The notes under the pieces are model-generated. The model had not been told where the DNA came from. It made no database searches and was given only the letters and a program-made list of their open reading frames with translations. Below are positions 6,554 through 15,897 of a stretch of 64,000 nucleotides of DNA, piece after piece; positions within the stretch are counted from its first letter, which is position 1; each line of letters opens with the position of its first letter. The DNA comes from RGIG3178 sp942492795. Its GTDB lineage: Bacteria; Bacillota; Clostridia; Christensenellales; QAND01. Location: positions 1,922,001 through 1,986,000 of the forward strand of contig OW818639.1 in the NCBI GenBank assembly GCA_942492795.1, given 5' to 3'. The position numbers and the translations under genes are program-made.

Positions 6554-8095
6554 TTACTTCGCGTATTCTGTTGCGCGGGTTTCGCGAATGACATTGACCT
6601 TGATCTGTCCGGGATAATCCAGTTCCTGTTCGATCTTGGCGACGATATCGCGGGCGATCAGCGTGATGCCGTCATCCGTAACATCTTCCGGTTTGACCAT
6701 AATGCGGATCTCTCTTCCCGCCTGGATCGCGTAGCAGCGGTCCACACCTTCAAACGAATTGGCGATTTCTTCAAGCCGTTCGAGGCGTTTGATGTAGTTT
6801 TCAAGCGATTCACGCCTGGCACCCGGTCGTGCGGCACTGATGGCATCTGCAGCCTGTACCAGGACAGCTTCCATCGTTGTAGGTTCCACATCGTTGTGAT
6901 GCGCTGCAATACAATGGATGACATCGTTGCTCTCACGATAGCGTTTGGCCAAATCCACACCTATTTGCACATGTGTACCGTCGAATTCCTGATCAACCGC
7001 TTTGCCAATATCATGAAGCAAGCCGCCGCGTTTGGCTAATACCACATCGCAGCCGAGTTCCGCAGCCATCAATCCGGCGATATGCGAAACTTCAATGCTG
7101 TGCTTGAGAACGTTTTGACCATAACTGGTGCGATATTTCAAACGGCCCAAAAGTTTTAAAGCTTCCGGATGTACCCCGTGGACGCCGGTTTCAAACAATG
7201 CCTGCTCTCCGGATTCACGGATTTGTTGGTCTACTTCCTTGCGGGCCTTTTCCACCATCTCTTCAATGCGAGCCGGATGGATGCGCCCGTCCTGAATCAA
7301 TCGTTCCAGGGCGATGCGGGCTATTTCTCTTCTGACGGGATCAAATCCCGAGAGTATAACCGCTTCCGGTGTGTCATCGATAATCAGATCGATGCCGGTC
7401 GCCGTTTCCAATGCACGAATGTTGCGGCCTTCACGGCCGATGATGCGACCCTTCATATCATCGCTTGGCAGGTGGACAACGGAAACCGTCGTCTCTGCTA
7501 CATGGTCGGCTGCGCAGCGCTGAATGGCCAACCCGATGATGTTGCGCGCTCGTTTTTCCGCTTCGTCTTTTGCTTCCTGTTCGATGTTGCGAATCAGCAC
7601 CGCGGCATCGTGCCGCGCACTGCGTTGGATGGATTCGATCAGAATGTTCTTGGCATCTTCTTTCGACAGCCCGGAGATACGTTCTAGATCTTCAATTTGT
7701 TTGTTGCGCAACATATCCAGTTCGTCATGCTTATGCTGCAATTCACGTTGGCGGTTGTTGAGATTTTGATCTCTTTGTTCCGCCGTCTCAAGTTTTTTGT
7801 CCAGAGACTCTTCCTTTTGTATAAGTCGCCTTTCATTGCGTTGCAGTTCCGAACGCCTTTCACGCAGCTCCTTTTCAAGATCCAGCCTCATGTTGTATAC
7901 TTCGTCTTTTGCTTCTAAAAGGGTTTCCTTTTTTAGCGCTTCTGCCCTACGTTGGGCCTCCTCGATCATCTTGCGGACGGCATCTTCTGTCTGTCCCAGT
8001 TTGGCCTCCGCTACGCTGTGCCGGTATTTATAACCGATTGCGAAGCTTATGGCCGATGCCACAATCACAAGAGGTATAATGATGTAAATAGGCAA
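6554..8095 (-). CDS. rny: Ribonuclease Y
   Basis: The membrane-anchored endoribonuclease that starts bulk mRNA decay in Firmicutes. A single N-terminal transmembrane helix is followed by a long coiled coil to about residue 190, a KH domain with GRIIGREGRNIR, and an HD domain with GLLHDIGK and AAHHND. The start is placed at TTG 8095 because GGGAGGTG precedes it and the protein then begins just before the membrane helix, as in homologues; an in-frame ATG at 8131 (12 codons longer) has a poor ribosome site. The gene lies downstream of recA, separated by a large hairpin, and ends at a strong terminator. Confidence 0.94.
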   Translation of the reverse strand: MPIYIIIPLVIVASAISFAIGYKYRHSVAEAKLGQTEDAVRKMIEEAQRRAEALKKETLLEAKDEVYNMRLDLEKELRERRSELQRNERRLIQKEESLDKKLETAEQRDQNLNNRQRELQHKHDELDMLRNKQIEDLERISGLSKEDAKNILIESIQRSARHDAAVLIRNIEQEAKDEAEKRARNIIGLAIQRCAADHVAETTVSVVHLPSDDMKGRIIGREGRNIRALETATGIDLIIDDTPEAVILSGFDPVRREIARIALERLIQDGRIHPARIEEMVEKARKEVDQQIRESGEQALFETGVHGVHPEALKLLGRLKYRTSYGQNVLKHSIEVSHIAGLMAAELGCDVVLAKRGGLLHDIGKAVDQEFDGTHVQIGVDLAKRYRESNDVIHCIAAHHNDVEPTTMEAVLVQAADAISAARPGARRESLENYIKRLERLEEIANSFEGVDRCYAIQAGREIRIMVKPEDVTDDGITLIARDIVAKIEQELDYPGQIKVNVIRETRATEYAK

Positions 8096-8188
8096 GTAAT
8101 GGCTGCACCTCCCATATATAGTAAACTCCATTCACTTCTGCCCAAAAAGCATTGATATCAGCGGCAAAAGCTAAGAGCTCAAATAACA

Positions 8189-8234
8189 TTGTACGAATTC
8201 CTATCTTCTTTGTCAAGAAAAGGAATTCGTACAA
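8189..8234 (-). other. Large perfect hairpin between recA and rny
   Basis: Arms TTGTACGAATTCCT (8189-8202) and AGGAATTCGTACAA (8221-8234) pair over 14 bp, and an inner TTCTT/AAGAA pairing extends the stem. On the minus strand the following bases (TGTTATTTG) make a poor T-run, so it is either a weak recA terminator or a structured rny leader. It lies about 55-95 bases before the rny start codons. Confidence 0.6.
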
Positions 8235-8261
8235 TAAGTCATTATAGTAAGTATAGTGTGT

Positions 8262-9257
8262 TTAACTTTGCTTGCTGACGAATGTTTCGCGAACACGCAG
8301 TTCTATTTCTGCGCAAAGCGCAGGATTGTCTTTGAGGAACGAGCGCACATTCTCTCTTCCCTGTCCGATGCGCGTATCGTTGTAGGAGAACCAAGACCCG
8401 CTTTTGTTGATTATATTGCGCTCTGCAGCCATATCCAAAACAGAACCTTCCCTTGAAATGCCATGCCCGTAGATGATATCGAACTCGGCAAGCTTAAACG
8501 GAGGAGCAATCTTGTTTTTTACTACCCTGACCTTTGTCCTGTTTCCGAGAACCTCCTGGCCACTCCCTTTTAACTGCTCGCCGCGGCGTATGTCCAGCCG
8601 AATGGTGGCGTAGAACTTAAGGGCTTTTCCACCGGTCGTCGTCTCCGGACTCCCGAACATGACGCCGACCTTTTCACGCAACTGGTTGATAAAGATAACG
8701 ATGGTATTGGATTTGCTGATTACGCCGGCCAGTTTGCGCAGCGCCTGGCTCATCAAGCGCGCCTGAAGACCAACATGACTGTCTCCCATATCCCCTTCGA
8801 TTTCTGCCTTTGGCACCAAAGCCGCAACGGAATCGATGACGATGATGTCGATGGCGCCGCTTCTGACCAGTGCCTCACAGATATCCAACGCCTGCTCGCC
8901 CGTATCGGGCTGGGATACATAGAGGTCGTCGATTTTAACGCCCAGTGCCGCTGCATATACGGGATCCAGCGCATGTTCCGCATCGATAAACGCGGCTGTC
9001 CCGCCGACCTTTTGCGCTTCCGCGATGCAATGCAGTGCGACGGTGGTTTTGCCCGAGGATTCCGGCCCATAGATCTCAACAACCCGGCCGCGCGGCAATC
9101 CGCCGATGCCGAGCGCAAGATCCAGTTCAAGGCAACCGGTGGAAATGGTTGCTATGCCCTGATTCATCGGCGACTCGCCCAATTTCATGACAGCGCCTTT
9201 ACCAAACTGCTTTTCTATCTGGCTAAGCGCCATATCCAGTGCCTTCTGCTTTTCCAT
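8262..9257 (-). CDS. recA: Recombinase RecA
   Basis: A 331-residue RecA that forms ATP-dependent filaments on single-stranded DNA, catalyses strand exchange and stimulates LexA self-cleavage. Walker A is GPESSGKTT (64-72), Walker B is IIVIDSVAAL near 140, and the L2 loop region has FINQLREKVGVMFGSPETTTGG. ATG at 9257 follows GGGGGC by 6 bases; an upstream in-frame start (9290) overlaps the cinA end. The C-terminus stops at ETFVSKQS, so the acidic tail of longer homologues (about 348-353 residues) is missing. It follows cinA by 22 bases and is probably in the same operon. No strong SOS box was found close upstream. Confidence 0.97.
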   Translation of the reverse strand: MEKQKALDMALSQIEKQFGKGAVMKLGESPMNQGIATISTGCLELDLALGIGGLPRGRVVEIYGPESSGKTTVALHCIAEAQKVGGTAAFIDAEHALDPVYAAALGVKIDDLYVSQPDTGEQALDICEALVRSGAIDIIVIDSVAALVPKAEIEGDMGDSHVGLQARLMSQALRKLAGVISKSNTIVIFINQLREKVGVMFGSPETTTGGKALKFYATIRLDIRRGEQLKGSGQEVLGNRTKVRVVKNKIAPPFKLAEFDIIYGHGISREGSVLDMAAERNIINKSGSWFSYNDTRIGQGRENVRSFLKDNPALCAEIELRVRETFVSKQS

Positions 9258-9279
9258 CAAATTGCCCCCTATTTTTATT

Positions 9280-10524
9280 TTAGATTTCACCCAATATCCG
9301 CAAACGCAGCATATTCAGTACATTGGTGATGGTACGGGCGCGAACGCGCGTACGGTCGGTGGTAAACGTTAAATGGCGGGCTATGACGCCATCTTTATCC
9401 GCAACGGCGACATACACGGTTCCTACCGGCTTTTCCGGCGTGCCGCCATCGGGACCGGCAATGCCCGTGGTAGAGATGCCGTAGTCGGTTCCTGCGAGCC
9501 TTCTGGCGTTGACAGCCATCTCTTTGGCTACTTCTTCGCTGACGGCGCCATACATCGCCAGCATCGGCTCCGGAACATGGAGCAGGCGTACCTTGGATTC
9601 GTTGCTGTATGCGACGATGCCTTCCTTTAAAAACGCAGAGGCTCCGGCTTTGTGGACCAGCATGGAAGTAAGCCATCCACCCGTGCAGCTTTCAGCTACT
9701 GCGAGGGTCTTTTTACGCTCGATGAGCATTTGCGAAACAACGTCCTGCAAATCGCTTTCACCAACGCTGTAAACTGCAGAACCAAGGCGCTTTAACACTT
9801 CCTTTTCCACAGGTTCTATGATCGCTTCCGGGTCCTCTCCTTTTTTGCACTTGGCGGTTATGCGGACCAGCACGTCGCTGTTGCTGATGTATGTCGCAAG
9901 CGTCGGATTGGTTTGTCCGTTAATAAGATCCTCCAGCATGGTCGCAACAAGGCTTTCGCCGAGGCCGATGATGTGCACGAAATGCGAAACCATCACATCG
10001 TCGGTTTTGGATTGCAAAAACGGCTTTGCATAATGCTCAAACATGTGCGTCATCTCAAAGGGCGGGCCGGGCATGACAATGGCTATCTTGCCGTCCTTCT
10101 CCATGATGCATCCCGGCGCTGTCCCAAGCGGATTGGGCATCACAAGTGCGCCTTGCGGGATCATCGCCTGCTTTTTATTGTTTTCGGTCATCGGAGCCGA
10201 CCGGTTGTTCCGGCGCATCCGCTGCTCGATCACTTGCAGGCAATCATCGTTCATGATCAGCGGAAGCCCCATCGATTCTGCGACGATTTCTTTGGTAATA
10301 TCATCCGGCGTCGGTCCCAATCCGCCGGTGGTGATCAGAACATCACAGCGGCACAATGCCTGCACAAAGGCTTCTCTCATGCGGGTGGGATTGTCGCCAA
10401 CCGTGGATTTATAGAAAACATCGATGCCCATGTTGGACAACTGTTTGGATAAGTACGCCGAATTGGTGTCGACGGTTTGTCCCATCAACAATTCCGTTCC
10501 GACGGAAATCAGCTCTGCAATCAT
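9280..10524 (-). CDS. cinA: CinA, nicotinamide-nucleotide amidase / competence-damage protein
   Basis: A 414-residue two-domain CinA. The N-terminal MoaB/MogA-like domain (about 1-170) has GTELLMGQ and TTGGLGPTPDDITKE. The C-terminal PncC domain (about 255-414) has VAESCTGGWLTSML and TTGIAGPDGGTPEKPVG, which fits deamidation of NMN and pyrophosphate cleavage of ADP-ribose known for the family. ATG at 10524 is chosen over a longer frame because AGGAGG lies 12 bases upstream and homologues begin MxAEIISVGTELL. It sits between pgsA and recA, the usual Firmicute order. Confidence 0.95.
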   Translation of the reverse strand: MIAELISVGTELLMGQTVDTNSAYLSKQLSNMGIDVFYKSTVGDNPTRMREAFVQALCRCDVLITTGGLGPTPDDITKEIVAESMGLPLIMNDDCLQVIEQRMRRNNRSAPMTENNKKQAMIPQGALVMPNPLGTAPGCIMEKDGKIAIVMPGPPFEMTHMFEHYAKPFLQSKTDDVMVSHFVHIIGLGESLVATMLEDLINGQTNPTLATYISNSDVLVRITAKCKKGEDPEAIIEPVEKEVLKRLGSAVYSVGESDLQDVVSQMLIERKKTLAVAESCTGGWLTSMLVHKAGASAFLKEGIVAYSNESKVRLLHVPEPMLAMYGAVSEEVAKEMAVNARRLAGTDYGISTTGIAGPDGGTPEKPVGTVYVAVADKDGVIARHLTFTTDRTRVRARTITNVLNMLRLRILGEI

Positions 10525-10540
10525 ATAATAAATATTCCTC

Positions 10541-11413
10541 CTATTGAACGCGAGACGGTTTTTTATTCGACTGCAAAAAGACATCGAAAAGACTGAATAC
10601 TATAGCGATGCAGCTTGCGATAAACAATAGTAGCCCCAGACCCGAGGAAAAGATGCTTCCGAACAGCAGTGCCAGCATAAAAGCGGTCGTAGACACAAAG
10701 CACAGCGTTTCACTCCAGCGAGTTTTGATGCTGTTTCCGCCGGCGGATGACATGGCCCGGATCCCACTGATGACATTGTCTTTTCCCATGATAAGCATCG
10801 CGATAAGCCCGGGCATTTTTCCCGAAAACACAAGGATAAACAACAGGCATGCCGTTGTCAGCTTGTCGACAAAGGAAAGCACGAACGGCTTGAGAAGCTT
10901 CCCTGTAATCACATGACGGTTGGCTCCCAAATAATCCACGAGGCTCCACATCGTGGTTAGTAACGCACCGGCCAAAAAGATATGACCGAGTATGTCCAGG
11001 CTGAAGAAGTATGCGCCGTAGGCAATCAGCTGCAAAAGAGTTTTGATCTTGCCGCTGTTGCGAGCCGCCACGACCAGGTTACGGTCGGCTGCAAGTATCC
11101 GCATCGCGCTTACCATAATATCCCTGCCAACCAACAGAATACCGATGATGGGCACCATTTTATGCCATGCGATCAATACGATCATGGCTGCGCTGGTGAG
11201 CAGCTTATCGGCGATCGGATCGATCAGCTTTCCGAAATCCGATATCTGATTGTACCGCCGCGCAATGTATCCGTCCACGGAATCCGTGACGGACGCTATG
11301 ATGAACACGATGGCTGCATACACATTCCAGTTCTCAAATCCGAACGCTGCGATCACGACGATTAAAGGTGAAAAGAATATACGCAGCAGCGTGAATTTAC
11401 TTGCAAGTGTCAT
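10541..11413 (-). CDS. pgsA: CDP-diacylglycerol-glycerol-3-phosphate phosphatidyltransferase with a decayed duplicate half
   Basis: PgsA makes phosphatidylglycerol phosphate at the membrane. The N-terminal half carries the full CDP-alcohol phosphotransferase signature, Asp44-x2-Asp47-Gly48-x2-Ala51-Arg52-x8-Gly61-x3-Asp65-x3-Asp69. The protein is 290 residues, whereas the family is normally about 180-200. Residues about 145-285 look like a second copy: DKLTTACLLF at 183 echoes DKLLTSAAMI at 69, and IMGKDNVISGIRA echoes LVGRDIMVSAMRI. In it the signature is mostly lost (GANRHVITGK). The second half is inferred to be non-catalytic. It overlaps rimO by 17 bases. Confidence 0.88.
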   Translation of the reverse strand: MTLASKFTLLRIFFSPLIVVIAAFGFENWNVYAAIVFIIASVTDSVDGYIARRYNQISDFGKLIDPIADKLLTSAAMIVLIAWHKMVPIIGILLVGRDIMVSAMRILAADRNLVVAARNSGKIKTLLQLIAYGAYFFSLDILGHIFLAGALLTTMWSLVDYLGANRHVITGKLLKPFVLSFVDKLTTACLLFILVFSGKMPGLIAMLIMGKDNVISGIRAMSSAGGNSIKTRWSETLCFVSTTAFMLALLFGSIFSSGLGLLLFIASCIAIVFSLFDVFLQSNKKPSRVQ

Positions 11414-12728
11414 AAATGAGTTCTCCTCTTAGGTCATAGGTGTCAGCGTGCAGAATGCGGCATTGCAGAATCTTTCCGATCTGGGAAGGCTTGCAACCGG
11501 CAATATGCACGACGCCATCCACATCCGGAGCCTGCCAGCTCGTTCTGCCCGTTCCCTGTCCGTTTTTATCCACAGCTTCAAGCATACAATCTGCGATTTG
11601 TCCAATGCGACACTGGTTCGCTTTTCGTAAAGCCGCTTGCTGGGCTGACATAATGGCACGCGCACGGCGTGCTTTGGTCTTTTCATCCAGCTGCCCGTCC
11701 ATATCGGCAGCCGGCGTGCCTTCTTCCTGCGAATAGGCGAACACGCCGACATGTTCAAAATATCCCTGTGCGACAAACTGACGCAGTTCTTCATATTGTT
11801 CTTCGCTTTCGCCGGGAAAGCCGGTTATAAAGGTGGTGCGCAGTGTGAATCCTGTCTTTCTTTTGCGGATCCGTTTGAGCAGCTCTTCAATGGATTCGCG
11901 AGTCATAACGCGCCCCATCCGGCGAAGGATTTCGGTATTGACGTGTTGCAGCGGCATGTCCAGATATGGCAGCAAATTGGGATGGTTCTCCATGGTGTCC
12001 AGCAGTTTGTCGTCGATACGTTCCGGATACGTGTACATCAGACGGATCCAGGGAATGCCTGTTTTGCTTATTTCTTCCAACAATTCCGCAAGTCGGAATG
12101 AGCCGTACAAATCCCGGCCGTAATAGGAAGTATCCTGCGCGATCAGCACGATTTCCGATACACCCTGCTCGCAGAGCCACCGGCACTCGTGGAGGATGTC
12201 TTCCATTTTTCTACTTTGGTATTTGCCGCGTATTTTGGGGATCACACAATAGCTGCATCTGTGGTCACAACCCTCCGCAATGCGCACATAAGCGAAATGG
12301 GACGGGGTCGTCAACATGCGGGACAGCGAAGGGGCAGCCACAACGTCGAAGACTTCCTGACGGCCGCCTTCATAGACAGATTTGACTATCTGGGAGATCA
12401 TGCCGTATTGATTGACGCCGATCCAACCGTCCACCTCGGGCATCTCCTGCGCCAGCGAATGGCGGTACCGTTCGGGCAGACAACCTGTGACAATGACCTT
12501 TAATTGCGGATTGTCTTTTTTAAGCTCCGTGAACTCCAAAATGGTGTCGATGGATTCTTCTTTTGCGGACTGTATAAACGCGCAGGTGTTGATGATGATG
12601 ATCTGCGCTTTGTTCATATCCTGTGTGAAGTTATACCCTTCGTCGCGCAGACTGCCGAGCAACAACTCCGTATCCACGCGGTTCTTGCTGCAACCGAGCG
12701 ATACAACGCCTATCGGGATATTATTCAA
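11397..12728 (-). CDS. rimO: Ribosomal protein S12 methylthiotransferase RimO
   Basis: A radical-SAM enzyme of about 443 residues that adds a methylthio group to the conserved Asp of ribosomal protein S12. The UPF0004 domain begins VVSLGCSKNRVDTE and includes NTCAFIQSA. The radical-SAM cluster is EGCDHRCSYCVIP, followed by RGKYQSR. A C-terminal TRAM domain ends near LILHADTYDLRGELI-like sequence. The start is uncertain: TTG at 12728 gives MNNIPIGVVS and overlaps the ftsK end by 8 bases, while TTG at 12764 would add 12 codons. The overlaps with ftsK and pgsA suggest one operon. S12 specificity is inferred from family resemblance. Confidence 0.93.
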   Translation of the reverse strand: MNNIPIGVVSLGCSKNRVDTELLLGSLRDEGYNFTQDMNKAQIIIINTCAFIQSAKEESIDTILEFTELKKDNPQLKVIVTGCLPERYRHSLAQEMPEVDGWIGVNQYGMISQIVKSVYEGGRQEVFDVVAAPSLSRMLTTPSHFAYVRIAEGCDHRCSYCVIPKIRGKYQSRKMEDILHECRWLCEQGVSEIVLIAQDTSYYGRDLYGSFRLAELLEEISKTGIPWIRLMYTYPERIDDKLLDTMENHPNLLPYLDMPLQHVNTEILRRMGRVMTRESIEELLKRIRKRKTGFTLRTTFITGFPGESEEQYEELRQFVAQGYFEHVGVFAYSQEEGTPAADMDGQLDEKTKARRARAIMSAQQAALRKANQCRIGQIADCMLEAVDKNGQGTGRTSWQAPDVDGVVHIAGCKPSQIGKILQCRILHADTYDLRGELIYDTCK

Positions 12729-15153
12729 AATTGTCTTCCGTCCTTCCGAGGGACTGACGTTCAAATTCCGCCCTGGATATCAAGACCTTGCGCGGCCGCG
12801 GACCGTCCGGCGGACCGATGACGCCCATGCTCTCCATCTCATCCAAAAGCCGTGCGGCGCGTCCGTAACCGATACGAAGCCTGCGCTGCAACAGCGATGT
12901 TGACCCTTGTCCAGCGTCGATGAACACTTCCATGGCACGGTTCAACAGGTCTTCTTCCTCGTCGGATGCGGCATTCTTGCTTTCCTTTTCTTTTTCTGTG
13001 CTTTGATCGATCAGTTGCATGACCGCGTCGTCATATTGTCCCTGCGCATTCTGTGCCTTGAGGAAGTCTGTAACGGCCTCTACTTCGGGATCTGTGATAA
13101 GCGTACCCTGAATGCGGATCGGCTTTGGGGAAGAAGGCGATTGAAACAGCATATCGCCGTTGCCGGAGAGCCTCTCTGCGCCGGATTGGTTCAGGATGGT
13201 CCTTGAATCGGTTGCGCTGGATACGGTCAACGCGATCCTGGAGGGGAAATTTGCCTTGATAAGCCCCGTTATGACATCCACGCTGGGTCGCTGGGTTGCC
13301 ACCACAAGATGGATGCCTGCCGCTCTGCCCATTTGGGCGATACGGCAGATCGCATCCTCCACTTCCCTGGGCGACGCCATCATCAAATCGGCCAATTCAT
13401 CGATGAATATCACGACATACGGCAAGGGATGTTCCCCCATCATGGTCATGATATCGTTGTAACGCCGGATTTCCTTCGCGCCTTTTTCCGCAAAGGCGTT
13501 GTACCGGCGAAGCATTTCTTTGACGCCCCATTGCAATGCCCCGGCAGCCTTTTTAACATCGGTGACAACGGGCACCATCATATGCGGAATGCCGTTGTAA
13601 GCCGTGAACTCGACCACCTTCGGATCGATCATGATCATCTTGACTTCTTCGGGGGTCGCGCGGAACAGAAGGCTGGCGATCATGGAATTGACGCAAACGC
13701 TCTTGCCGCTTCCCGTCGTGCCCGCAACCAGAAGATGCGGCATACGCGAAAGATCGATGACAATATGGTTACCAGCAATGTCCTTGCCCAATACGACGGC
13801 AAGCTTGCTCTTGTTGTTTTTAAACGCTTCGCCTTCGAGAATTTCACGCAGCATTACCGTGATGCGCTCTTTGTTCGGTACTTCGATCCCTATCGCATTT
13901 TTGCCCGGAATAGGCGCTTCGATGCGGACGGCGGAAGCGGCCAGCGCAAGTGCGATATCGTCCTGCAAGTTCGAGATGCGGTTGACCCTGACGCCTGCGG
14001 CGGGCTGCACTTCATAGCGGGTGATGGAAGGGCCGACACTGACGTTGATGACGCGCGCAGAAATATCGAAATTCTCAAACGTCCGCTCCAAAAGCGCGAT
14101 GCTCGCATTGGTTTCCGCCTGGGCGGTCCGTATCCCGCGGGAGCTTTGTACAGACGCAGCCGGCAGCATGGAAAGCGGCGGCACGCGATACGGTGCAATT
14201 TCTTTTTGTGCGGAAGTACGGATGGCTTTTTCCGTTTCAAGCACGGTCTGCTTCTTTTCATCCTCGCTCATGACAGGTTTAAAAGTACGCAGTACAGGCT
14301 GTGGCACGGATGGAACAGGTTCCTGTGTATCCTCCTCATCCGTTTCAAATACAAACGGCTTGGGCCCGGCATTTCGGTTAAGTCGAGCGGCGGGCACTTG
14401 GGAGGAGTTGTGGTCTTTAACGTTTGGCAAGCCGGGGATAAAAGTCAAATCCTTGTCTGTGCCCAATGCATGCCGTTCTCTTGCTGTTTTATTTTCATCG
14501 ACCGTGAAGATATGCAAACCGCCTTTGGTTTGCCCTTCTCCCTGTTGATCAATATGCCGGTGGTTTTGAATTTCCATCTTTTTTTCGCGGCGTTCCATGG
14601 AATTGTCCCGGAGGTTTTGTATCTTCTCGCTCGTCTTGCCGTGCACGTTGCGGAAGGAGAAATTCGTCGCGAGCAACAGACATATCAATATGACGGCGAC
14701 ATAAACAATGTACGCGCCAACGATGCCAAACAGGGATTGAATGGGATAGGCAACGATAGCGCCGAGCGCCCCGCCGCCGATATGTTCGTTAACGCCAAGT
14801 TCAAACGAACTGTTCAGATAGGATATAAAGGTCACAGCATTGATGCGGTGTGTTATCGTCAAGTGCAGGATGCCGATAATCGCAACCGAGAGCAGCGCCC
14901 AGCATGCCGTTTTGCCGGCAGGTACTTTCCGGTCGGCATATATCAGCAAATAAACACCGAATACGAACAGAAGTCCCGGTAAAATATAGGCGGTAAGCCC
15001 CAATACACCAAGGCTGATGCGTCTGAGTGTGACGCCGAACATTCCGCTTCCTGCCGTATAAACCCCCATGGCAATTAAAATCGCCAGAGCGATTAAAACA
15101 ACACCAGCGATTTCCTCAGACAGGATTCTCTTTTTTTTCTTTCGTACCGCCAT
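12721..15153 (-). CDS. ftsK: DNA translocase FtsK/SpoIIIE
   Basis: An 810-residue DNA pump. Four to five transmembrane helices occupy residues 13-165, then comes a charged low-complexity linker (about 170-345), then the RecA-like motor with Walker A AGTTGSGKS (477-485) and Walker B VVIFIDELADLMM. The gamma domain (YGRAARLLDEMESMGVIGP) that reads polarised chromosome sequences is at the C-terminus. SpoIIIE moves the chromosome into the forespore; whether this is the division or sporulation paralogue cannot be decided, since many Clostridia have one. AGGGGA precedes the ATG, and a good vegetative promoter lies upstream. Confidence 0.95.
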   Translation of the reverse strand: MAVRKKKKRILSEEIAGVVLIALAILIAMGVYTAGSGMFGVTLRRISLGVLGLTAYILPGLLFVFGVYLLIYADRKVPAGKTACWALLSVAIIGILHLTITHRINAVTFISYLNSSFELGVNEHIGGGALGAIVAYPIQSLFGIVGAYIVYVAVILICLLLATNFSFRNVHGKTSEKIQNLRDNSMERREKKMEIQNHRHIDQQGEGQTKGGLHIFTVDENKTARERHALGTDKDLTFIPGLPNVKDHNSSQVPAARLNRNAGPKPFVFETDEEDTQEPVPSVPQPVLRTFKPVMSEDEKKQTVLETEKAIRTSAQKEIAPYRVPPLSMLPAASVQSSRGIRTAQAETNASIALLERTFENFDISARVINVSVGPSITRYEVQPAAGVRVNRISNLQDDIALALAASAVRIEAPIPGKNAIGIEVPNKERITVMLREILEGEAFKNNKSKLAVVLGKDIAGNHIVIDLSRMPHLLVAGTTGSGKSVCVNSMIASLLFRATPEEVKMIMIDPKVVEFTAYNGIPHMMVPVVTDVKKAAGALQWGVKEMLRRYNAFAEKGAKEIRRYNDIMTMMGEHPLPYVVIFIDELADLMMASPREVEDAICRIAQMGRAAGIHLVVATQRPSVDVITGLIKANFPSRIALTVSSATDSRTILNQSGAERLSGNGDMLFQSPSSPKPIRIQGTLITDPEVEAVTDFLKAQNAQGQYDDAVMQLIDQSTEKEKESKNAASDEEEDLLNRAMEVFIDAGQGSTSLLQRRLRIGYGRAARLLDEMESMGVIGPPDGPRPRKVLISRAEFERQSLGRTEDNFE

Positions 15154-15197
15154 GCCTGTCCCCTTTTTGATGATGGAATCAATCGTTATTACAACAT

Positions 15198-15226
15198 ATT
15201 ATACACAATTTTATTGCTATGCACAA
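15198..15226 (-). promoter_or_regulatory. Sigma-A-type promoter of ftsK-rimO-pgsA-cinA-recA
   Basis: On the minus strand, TTGTGC (15221-15226) and TATAAT (15198-15203) are separated by 17 bases, about 45 bases before the ftsK start codon. Confidence 0.65.
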
Positions 15227-15294
15227 ATAAATACGGGCATGTGTTCGTACTTTTCTCTGTTACGGACTTGTGACGCTGCTTTGGCATCGTGTCC

Positions 15295-15897
15295 TCAACG
15301 AAGGCATTCCCCTGCGCTAAGCAGCAGCGGTTGAAGTTGTTTTCCCATAAGTGCATGGCAAGCTGCTTGCGGAATCAGTGCAAAACGGGACTGCAAAGAG
15401 TTGGATTTTACCAAATGGTTATCCTGACCGAACGGTACAAAATAGATATTTTTTACGTTCAACAGGATACCGATATTTTTTGCATTGCCCGAAAGACCGT
15501 CGTTTGTAGCGATCGCAAGAAGCAAAGGACGTGCGTTGCGAAGCTGTGATTTGGCAGCCATCAAGGCAGGACTGTCGGTGATCGCAGTGGCAAGTTTGGC
15601 AAGTGTGTTGCCGGTACAAGGTGCAATGATAACAAGATCCAGCAGCATCTGCGGACCGATGGGCTCCACCTGCACAATTTCATACAGTGGTTCGGTCCCA
15701 CACAATGCAGTCAACTTTGCATGAAGGTCCGCTGCCGATCCGAATCGGGTATCGGTTTGGTGGACCCGATGGGACACGATGGGTGTCACAATGGCTCCTG
15801 CGGTGATCAAAGCCTCGATATAATGAAAGATCTCCTCTATCGTGCAGTGGGAACCGGTTATGACAAAACCGATTCTCTTACCTTCTAATATTTCCAT
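15295..15897 (-). CDS. dpaB: Dipicolinate synthase subunit B
   Basis: A 200-residue flavoprotein-like subunit of spore dipicolinate synthase (SpoVFB). It shows the flavin-decarboxylase-like features GFVITGSHCTIEE near the start and VIIAPCTGNTLAKLATAITDSPALMAAK in pieces around 95-120. With DpaA it converts a dihydrodipicolinate-pathway intermediate to dipicolinic acid in the mother cell. ATG at 15897 has GGAAAG 7 bases upstream; a TTG at 15912 touches the ribosome site. It overlaps dpaA by 13 bases. No clear terminator was found in the gap before ftsK. Confidence 0.93.
   Translation of the reverse strand: MEILEGKRIGFVITGSHCTIEEIFHYIEALITAGAIVTPIVSHRVHQTDTRFGSAADLHAKLTALCGTEPLYEIVQVEPIGPQMLLDLVIIAPCTGNTLAKLATAITDSPALMAAKSQLRNARPLLLAIATNDGLSGNAKNIGILLNVKNIYFVPFGQDNHLVKSNSLQSRFALIPQAACHALMGKQLQPLLLSAGECLR

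Noticed and set aside
9341..9354. LexA-box-like sequence CGAACGCGCGTACG upstream of recA
   Set aside because: It lies inside the cinA coding region over an Arg-rich segment, the second half-site is broken (GTAC), and no good promoter is positioned with it.
11568..11576. DnaA-box-like TTATCCACA
   Set aside because: A single copy within rimO coding sequence; no cluster or AT-rich region, so not an origin.
13309..14982. 557-codon open frame on the plus strand
   Set aside because: It is antisense to ftsK, His/Arg/Asp-rich and free of recognisable motifs. It is a by-product of ftsK codon bias.
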